The translations under genes were made by a program, and so were the position numbers. From positions 1 to 6,267 of the forward strand of contig DMJN01000225.1 in NCBI GenBank assembly GCA_003451715.1: a stretch of 6,267 nucleotides of DNA, written 5' to 3'. The DNA is from Gammaproteobacteria bacterium. GTDB taxonomy: Bacteria > Pseudomonadota > Gammaproteobacteria > Pseudomonadales > Pseudohongiellaceae. Each line of letters opens with the position of its first letter. Position 1 is the stretch's first letter. The notes under the pieces are model-generated. The model was given only the letters and a program-made list of their open reading frames with translations, ran no database searches and was not told where the DNA came from. Below, in pieces: positions 6,241-6,267 of this stretch.

Positions 6241-6267
6241 GTGAAAACAGGCGGCAATGGTAGCAAA

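Noticed and set aside
6027..6266. 79-residue minus-strand frame overlapping the manC start
   Set aside because: It is out of frame with the conserved AGGIGSRLWP coding sequence of manC and shows no recognisable motif.

Overview
The window looks like chromosomal DNA of a gammaproteobacterium. This rests on protein resemblance only: the phosphomannomutase is very close in style to enterobacterial CpsG, and the other sugar enzymes are of gammaproteobacterial type. The sequence does not fix the genus. It has three blocks.

Left edge, plus strand (1-909): the last 155 codons of glucose-6-phosphate isomerase (pgi). A GNAT-family acetyltransferase follows 3 bases after the pgi stop.

Middle, minus strand (890-2428): four short genes, two intact and two broken. 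In transcription order they are a gamma-glutamylcyclotransferase-like gene with an in-frame amber codon, a GFA/CENP-V-type zinc protein, a small antibiotic-biosynthesis-monooxygenase-fold protein, and the frameshifted C-terminal half of a second GNAT acetyltransferase. The last of these converges on, and overlaps by about 20 bases, the intact GNAT gene. This looks like a strip of optional genes that is partly decaying.

Right, minus strand (2575-6229): a compact nucleotide-sugar operon, manC - galU - manB, with gaps of 33 and 13 bases. ManC is a fused mannose-6-phosphate isomerase / GDP-mannose pyrophosphorylase, ManB is phosphomannomutase, and GalU makes UDP-glucose. With Pgi supplying fructose-6-phosphate, the set can route hexose phosphate to GDP-mannose and UDP-glucose, the usual precursors of exopolysaccharide or O-antigen. 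No glycosyltransferase or polymer-export gene lies inside the window, so the final product is unknown.

I do not see a new biological system here. The points most worth a second look are the amber codon in the cyclotransferase gene, which sits in a ribosome-binding-site-like sequence followed by a GTG; an Arg where a metal-binding His is expected in the ManC isomerase domain; the broken GNAT gene; and a ManC start that should be placed at an internal ATG. No tRNA, rRNA, CRISPR array, insertion sequence or convincing rho-independent terminator was seen. No stretch over 300 bases lacks a gene.
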